Shown piece after piece: positions 62,801-64,000 of a stretch of 64,000 nt of DNA. Position 1 is the first letter of the stretch. Each line of letters opens with the position of its first letter. The notes under the pieces were generated by a model. That model worked only from the letters and a program-made list of their open reading frames with translations, was not told the origin of the DNA and did not search any database. The stretch spans positions 124,001 to 188,000 of the forward strand of contig WFMF01000056.1 of assembly GCA_011033025.1 (NCBI GenBank). The letters run 5' to 3'. A program made the position numbers and the translations under genes. The DNA comes from Beroe forskalii. Lineage: Eukaryota > Ctenophora > Nuda > Beroida > Beroidae.

Positions 62801-64000
62801 AGTTGAGACATGTGGTGCCACAGGACGCTCACAGACCGATCTGGTAAGGCACTGGTGATGACCCCACTCTCGTTGTGCGACGTGCTGCTGTTACTCACAC
62901 TGAAACACCCAGTTACTTAGACCTGTTCTAGACAGAAGCTCGAGCAATAGCCCCAAAAAATCCCTGTCTAAAACACAGGTCTTTCACTGAAAAGAGGGTC
63001 CAAATGAGAAATATGTTGCTAGCCTTACGCTCGACCAAAAAATATAGGGGTCATTTTTAAGTCTCAACCTTGTTCCTATTCTGAGTCCTCTATCATATCC
63101 ACCAATAACCACAAGAGCAGACCAAAGGTTGTTGTAGAGGTCAGACGACACCAAATCGTGAGGATTCTTCCCTTTTTTCTGCGGAAGTACGAAAGGGTTT
63201 GTTAATTCCAGGAGGCAAAATATTTATATTTATAATCGAGATCTCAGCAATATATAACCCAATAAAATATTTCCTTGCGTTTGAGAAAGGAATCTACTCT
63301 CCCGTACCTGCATGTACTGTGTGATAACAGCTAGCCGCTCAGCCACCTCGCAACTAATGTGTTTCTGCCAGGTATCAGTCTTGTGGAGGTGAGCCACCAG
63401 GGAGATGACGGCTTCAGAGAGGACGCTGGTGGAGGGAGCTAGCCACGGCTCACCTGGGTAGGGGAAATGCAACGGGTTACAACTTATTATTTGAACGAAT
63501 TTCATTCGTTTTTTCAGGTGGTTAACCCACCATGTAATAGGGGTCATCGGGGTAAAATTTCACGCGGAATCTTTTCTGATAGGTCTCATAACTCTGAAAT
63601 TGACGGTTTTTGAGATAATGGCCTGGCGGTTTCAGAGAGGACGCTGGTGGAGGGAGCTAGCCACGGTTCACCTGGGTACGGGATAATGTAATATCGTATT
63701 AGTTTACCCACATGTCCATTTGACATTGACCAATCAACGCACGATTTGACCGTAGATTATCGCACTGATTGGTCGATGGTATTCTAAATTTGTAGTGCTT
63801 TGGATATCGCATACGAAGGAAATAACGTGATAGGCTGTTGAAATCCGAGCAATCCATCAATTGATATCATACGACGTGGAGTTAGATCTTTCTTACCCAT
63901 GAAGGAGGCTTGTGAGGAGACGTTGACACCTTTGAGTTCTGATATCTTGACACACTCACCAGGGGTAGGGCAGTAGAACACCACCACTGGGTACAACTCC
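44712..64000 (-). CDS. HERC1: HERC1 orthologue, 3' two thirds (SPRY-UBA-like-WD40-RLD2-HECT), partial
   Basis: Giant HECT-and-RCC1-like E3 ubiquitin ligase. About 36 exons on the minus strand give, in order: the end of a SPRY domain, a conserved segment with V-I-G-G-x-D-x-G-L-R-x-G, a UBA-like motif ([20 protein letters not shown]), a Ser/Gly/Pro repeat exon, WD40-type exons, RLD2 with seven RCC1 blades, and HECT with the thioester cysteine in [12 protein letters not shown] (TGT at 45177-45179). This order is unique to HERC1 among known families. HERC1 proteins act at membranes and the Golgi, with RLDs contacting small GTPases or clathrin. The 5' end lies outside the window. Oddities: a frameshift at 47634-47636, a HECT segment lost to a tandem repeat, several junctions multiplied in tandem, and a few junctions whose phase does not join (exons 20-21, 23-24, 27-29). 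Confidence 0.93.
45124..45288 (-). CDS. HERC1: HERC1 exon 35: HECT C-lobe with catalytic Cys
   Basis: [20 protein letters not shown] and [18 protein letters not shown]; Cys codon at 45177-45179. Donor GTGAGT. The possible acceptor CTCCTCAG gives a phase that does not match exon 34, and the open frame extends back into the repeat. Confidence 0.88.
45303..45788. repeat. 16-bp TGGTGTCAAGGTAAAG minisatellite inside the HECT-coding region
   Basis: About 25-30 units of GTGTCAAGGTAAAGTG / GTGTCAAGGTGGAGTG with a short non-repeat patch at 45675-45715. It shares the TGGTGTCAA core with the 15- and 24-bp arrays. Confidence 0.93.
45789..45909 (-). CDS. HERC1: HERC1 exon 34: HECT, truncated at a tandem repeat
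   Basis: [20 protein letters not shown] and [20 protein letters not shown], joined in phase with exon 33. After the Trp codon (45789-45791) the sequence turns into the 16-bp repeat instead of the expected HECT text. Confidence 0.85.
46123..47848 (-). CDS. HERC1: HERC1 exon 33: RLD2 C-terminal half and HECT N-lobe, with frameshift
   Basis: 1726 nt. Blades [20 protein letters not shown] and [12 protein letters not shown], then a one-base deficit at 47634-47636, after which [16 protein letters not shown] continues in the next frame. Later blades and then HECT text follow: [40 protein letters not shown]. Outside the shift the frame is open throughout. Confidence 0.93.
48001..48866 (-). CDS. HERC1: HERC1 exon 32: RLD2 N-terminal half
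   Basis: 866 nt. After the linker ([30 protein letters not shown]) come RCC1 blades [34 protein letters not shown] and [20 protein letters not shown]. Ends G-E-E before donor GTAATA. Confidence 0.94.
49037..49179 (-). CDS. HERC1: HERC1 exon 31
   Basis: [20 protein letters not shown] and [13 protein letters not shown]; joins exon 32 to give E-Q-Y-x-H-E-K-P as in HERC1. 143 nt. Confidence 0.88.
49422..49544 (-). CDS. HERC1: HERC1 exon 30
   Basis: [27 protein letters not shown]. 123 nt; phases fit exons 29 and 31. Confidence 0.85.
49831..49985 (-). CDS. HERC1: HERC1 exon 29: WD40 blade
   Basis: [20 protein letters not shown] ... [20 protein letters not shown]. 155 nt. The acceptor with the first coding bases is present three times (49985, ~50050, ~50093). 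Confidence 0.8.
49946..50099. repeat. HERC1: triplicated acceptor and start of exon 29
   Basis: GACTTGTCTGTCGAGTAGGC-CTGGGAA occurs at 49966, ~50028 and ~50071. The first two copies also share GTCACGTGACATAG. Each is a potential acceptor (TTCCCAG|GCCTACTCGACAG). Confidence 0.88.
50485..50576 (-). CDS. HERC1: HERC1 exon 28: WD40 blade (frame uncertain)
   Basis: Between TTTAG and GTAACT. The WD-like reading is [28 protein letters not shown], but splice phases of the neighbours would select a different, unlikely frame. An indel or a missed micro-exon is possible. Confidence 0.55.
50641..51290. repeat. ~15-18-bp GGGAAGTGGGAACTAG tandem repeat
   Basis: G-rich units over about 650 bp in the intron between exons 27 and 28, including a G13 tract near 50740. 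G-quadruplex-prone on the plus strand. Non-coding. Confidence 0.92.
51306..51437 (-). CDS. HERC1: HERC1 exon 27: WD40 blade
   Basis: [20 protein letters not shown] and [20 protein letters not shown]. 132 nt, phases fit exon 26; donor GTAAGA. Confidence 0.8.
51893..52028 (-). CDS. HERC1: HERC1 exon 26: WD40 blade
   Basis: [20 protein letters not shown] then [13 protein letters not shown]-x-S-L-Q-W-C is a WD strand. 136 nt, donor GTCAGT. Confidence 0.8.
52237..52343 (-). CDS. HERC1: HERC1 exon 25: WD40 blade
   Basis: [26 protein letters not shown]; 107 nt, joins exon 24 in phase (S-D-G-R-D-E), supporting use of any of the tandem donors. Confidence 0.8.
52630..53277. repeat. HERC1: ~70-73-bp tandem repeat, about nine copies, derived from the 3' end and donor of exon 24
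   Basis: Each unit carries CCTCTGCTAAGTACAGACGT, TTCGTACACCCCTCTGATG and the donor GGTAAGTC. The first unit is continuous with coding exon 24; the others lie in the intron and offer eight further identical 5' splice sites. Confidence 0.93.
53217..53355 (-). CDS. HERC1: HERC1 exon 24: WD40 blade
   Basis: [20 protein letters not shown] followed by [15 protein letters not shown]: classic WD repeat ending V-K-V-W-S. 139 nt. The donor GTAAGT is the first of about nine copies. Confidence 0.82.
53603..53707 (-). CDS. HERC1: HERC1 exon 23 (last of six 105-bp copies)
   Basis: [20 protein letters not shown] then [15 protein letters not shown]; acceptor CTCCTCAG, donor GTAACT. Only this copy has the true 3' end. 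Upstream copies 53708-54200 repeat acceptor plus body. It ends phase 1, but the next exon reads from phase 0; unresolved. Confidence 0.6.
53630..54200. repeat. HERC1: 105-bp tandem repeat, six copies, derived from exon 23 and its acceptor
   Basis: GGACACCCCCTCACTGTTCA and ACAAAACTCTTCATTGCTGA recur every 105 bp. Each unit contains CTCTCCTCAG|CAATGAAGAG, i.e. a complete acceptor. 105 = 35 codons, so frames stay open for most of the array except for one-base indels in the copy nearest 54190. Confidence 0.92.
54391..54502 (-). CDS. HERC1: HERC1 exon 22: WD40 start
   Basis: [24 protein letters not shown] is a WD-type strand (blade ending in I-W-S). 112 nt, phase 1 at the end. Confidence 0.75.
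54730..54846 (-). CDS. HERC1: HERC1 exon 21
   Basis: [20 protein letters not shown] then [10 protein letters not shown], 39 codons, donor GTAGGA. See exon 20 for the phase problem. Confidence 0.7.
55175..55325 (-). CDS. HERC1: HERC1 exon 20
   Basis: [20 protein letters not shown] ... [18 protein letters not shown]. 151 nt. It ends phase 2, whereas exon 21 reads well only from phase 0, so a small exon or an indel is hidden between them. Confidence 0.78.
55456..55648 (-). CDS. HERC1: HERC1 exon 19
   Basis: 193 nt: [20 protein letters not shown] ... [20 protein letters not shown], a helical armadillo-like text as in HERC1 before the WD40 region. Confidence 0.82.
55750..56728. other. intron 18 portion with simple repeats
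   Basis: Nothing coding. GAGGGAGATGTC repeats at 56088-56160 and a GCGCGC-rich stretch near 56190-56290. Confidence 0.5.
56729..56797 (-). CDS. HERC1: HERC1 exon 18
   Basis: [20 protein letters not shown], 23 codons in phase 0, donor GTAAGT. Confidence 0.75.
56951..57067 (-). CDS. HERC1: HERC1 exon 17
   Basis: [19 protein letters not shown] corresponds to the H-D-R-V-x-A-L-R-R-V helix of HERC1. 39 codons, phase 0. Confidence 0.8.
57271..57380 (-). CDS. HERC1: HERC1 exon 16
   Basis: [20 protein letters not shown], 110 nt, acceptor CCTCAG, donor GTGAGC, phases fit. Confidence 0.72.
57603..57689 (-). CDS. HERC1: HERC1 exon 15
   Basis: [20 protein letters not shown], 87 nt, donor GTCAGT, phases fit exons 14 and 16. 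Confidence 0.68.
57866..57977 (-). CDS. HERC1: HERC1 exon 14
   Basis: [15 protein letters not shown] contains the A-P-D-L-I-G motif of HERC1, after a poly-Gly run. The region between UBA and this motif (with a Cys-rich block in vertebrate HERC1) appears shortened here. Confidence 0.75.
58360..58395 (-). CDS. HERC1: HERC1 candidate micro-exon 13
   Basis: 36 nt ([12 protein letters not shown]), acceptor CTGTAG and donor GTGAGT, phase 0 on both sides, so it can be included or skipped without frameshift. Confidence 0.5.
58618..58725 (-). CDS. HERC1: HERC1 exon 12
   Basis: [20 protein letters not shown] + [16 protein letters not shown], 36 codons in phase 0 between good splice sites. Charged linker. 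Confidence 0.75.
58980..59121 (-). CDS. HERC1: HERC1 exon 11: UBA-like segment
   Basis: [20 protein letters not shown] followed by [13 protein letters not shown]: the L-x-E-M-G-F-S and L-x-x-A motifs of a UBA three-helix fold, at the position where HERC1 has such a segment. 142 nt, phases fit. Confidence 0.88.
59393..59510 (-). CDS. HERC1: HERC1 exon 10
   Basis: [20 protein letters not shown] and FFSSEQIS lead into the UBA-like exon. 118 nt, donor GTAAGT. Confidence 0.82.
59678..59812 (-). CDS. HERC1: HERC1 exon 9
   Basis: [20 protein letters not shown]: part of the Ser/Thr-rich linker. Acceptor ATTTCAG, donor GTAATA, 135 nt, phases fit. Just upstream GCAGGTGTTTTGTTG is repeated three times. 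Confidence 0.75.
60388..60500. mobile_element. ~113-bp palindromic MITE
   Basis: GTGTCGAACTCCTACGTACG...GTGCGCGGCTCACTG on the left is complementary to CAGTGAGCCGCGCACG...CACGTAGGAGTTCGACAC on the right. In the intron after exon 8. Confidence 0.8.
60539..60883 (-). CDS. HERC1: HERC1 exon 8: Ser/Gly/Pro low-complexity with coding minisatellite
   Basis: 345 nt between acceptor GTGACAG and donor GTGAGT, phases fitting exons 7 and 9. After [20 protein letters not shown] it runs into five copies of a 27-bp unit, [13 protein letters not shown]1 has a disordered Ser/Thr/Pro linker here; this lineage has filled it by tandem expansion. Confidence 0.72.
61105..61215. mobile_element. 111-bp palindromic MITE, TSD GTCTAAC
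   Basis: TGGTCGTATGAAAGTATACC is repeated inverted at the right end (GGTATACTTTCATACGACC). Flanks GTCTAAC at 61098-61104 and 61216-61222. It lies in the intron between exons 7 and 8. Confidence 0.85.
61262..61388 (-). CDS. HERC1: HERC1 exon 7
   Basis: [20 protein letters not shown] matches the L-x-x-L-E-R-A helix upstream of the Ser-rich linker in HERC1. 127 nt, ends phase 1, donor GTAAGA. Confidence 0.82.
61436..61510 (-). tRNA. tRNA-like sequence (degenerate gene or SINE head)
   Basis: The minus strand has a box A (TAGTGTAATGG) and a box B (GGTTCAATTCC) at tRNA spacing, with a perfect 4-bp D-stem (GTGT/ACAT). The anticodon and T stems pair poorly and the acceptor is not complementary, so this is more likely a tRNA-derived SINE or pseudogene than a working tRNA. 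Confidence 0.45.
61540..61747. repeat. short repeats around the exon 6 donor
   Basis: ATGATAAGGTACAATGCACA and TAGGTACCTG recur several times in the intron just after exon 6. The donor itself reads CAGGTACCT, so the repeats echo the splice site. Confidence 0.6.
61748..61938 (-). CDS. HERC1: HERC1 exon 6
   Basis: 191 nt with helical text [20 protein letters not shown] and [20 protein letters not shown]. The acceptor plus ~65 coding bases are copied 166 bp upstream at 62037-62121, giving a second potential acceptor. Confidence 0.82.
62130..62285. repeat. GTTGTCATTTGTC / GGTGTTGTCAT short tandem repeat
   Basis: Degenerate 15-18-bp units such as TGTCATGGTGTTGTCAT in the intron before exon 6, adjoining a duplicated piece of exon 6 (62037-62121). 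Confidence 0.75.
62306..62436 (-). CDS. HERC1: HERC1 exon 5
   Basis: [20 protein letters not shown] then [18 protein letters not shown], equivalent to the L-x-P-C-x-P-x-x-x-D region of HERC1. 131 nt, phases fit. Confidence 0.82.
62798..62899 (-). CDS. HERC1: HERC1 exon 4
   Basis: [20 protein letters not shown]: 102 nt whose phases match both neighbours exactly. A 30-bp segment including the donor (CATGTCTCAACTCAGGTGGG) is tandemly duplicated, so a second identical donor lies 30 bp downstream. Confidence 0.82.
63069..63178 (-). CDS. HERC1: HERC1 exon 3
   Basis: [20 protein letters not shown] is the conserved W-x-x-L-x-V-I-G-G block of HERC1. 110 nt, ends in phase 2. Confidence 0.85.
63308..63453 (-). 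CDS. HERC1: HERC1 exon 2
   Basis: [20 protein letters not shown] and [14 protein letters not shown] follow the SPRY domain as in HERC1. 146 nt, phase joins exon 1. The acceptor and first ~45 coding bases are duplicated about 218 bp upstream (63627-63686). Confidence 0.88.
63897..64000 (-). CDS. HERC1: HERC1 exon 1 of window: SPRY domain end (partial)
   Basis: [20 protein letters not shown] matches the end of the HERC1 SPRY domain. The donor GTAAGA follows 63897. The exon runs off the right edge. Confidence 0.88.

Overview
The window looks like a repeat-rich, intron-rich nuclear genome of an invertebrate metazoan. The protein evidence is animal (a HERC1-type giant E3 ligase with canonical GT-AG introns). 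I see no bacterial operon, CRISPR array or rRNA, and I cannot name the species. Three N runs (478-577, 18851-18950, 36680-36685) show a scaffolded assembly.

Right part (44.7-64.0 kb, minus strand): the 3' two thirds of a HERC1 orthologue. I resolve about 36 exons from the SPRY domain at the right edge, through a UBA-like segment, a low-complexity Ser/Gly/Pro exon and WD40-type exons, to the second RCC1-like domain (RLD2) and a C-terminal HECT ubiquitin-ligase domain with its TCF catalytic cysteine. The N-terminus lies beyond position 64000. Most exon phases join exactly. Exceptions are one frameshift in RLD2, a HECT segment that seems to be replaced by a tandem repeat, and a few junctions whose phase does not join. 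Downstream of the stop, on the same strand, three well-preserved exons (42985 to 37191) encode RCC1 repeats of the first HERC1 RLD. They are either part of a second HERC1-like locus or a rearrangement or misassembly.

Minisatellites: the HERC1 introns and surroundings carry many tandem arrays. The largest is a 24-bp array of about 4.65 kb (37.44-42.1 kb) with a 1.31-kb higher-order period. Several arrays with different periods share the core TTGACACCA/TGGTGTCAA. In at least seven places the tandemly repeated unit includes an exon-intron junction.

Left part (0-37 kb): no intact gene; it is made of nested mobile DNA. A ~3-kb block A occurs three times (about 2.7-8.1 kb, 10.2-13.2 kb, and inverted 18.95-24.0 kb). 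Comparing the copies gives empty and filled sites for several insertions with 8-bp target duplications: two foldback elements (3808-6296 and 20490-22831) and two short MITE-like elements. A third foldback element (13508-15592) has the same 8-bp signature. The 20490-22831 element carries a decayed MULE-type transposase fragment with a DGTF motif, so these are best read as Mutator-like foldback elements whose long arms are built from short GC-rich palindromes. A second class (25001-28980 and 31241-36289) consists of large inverted-repeat elements flanked by TA, with non-LTR reverse-transcriptase C-terminal remnants near the centre.
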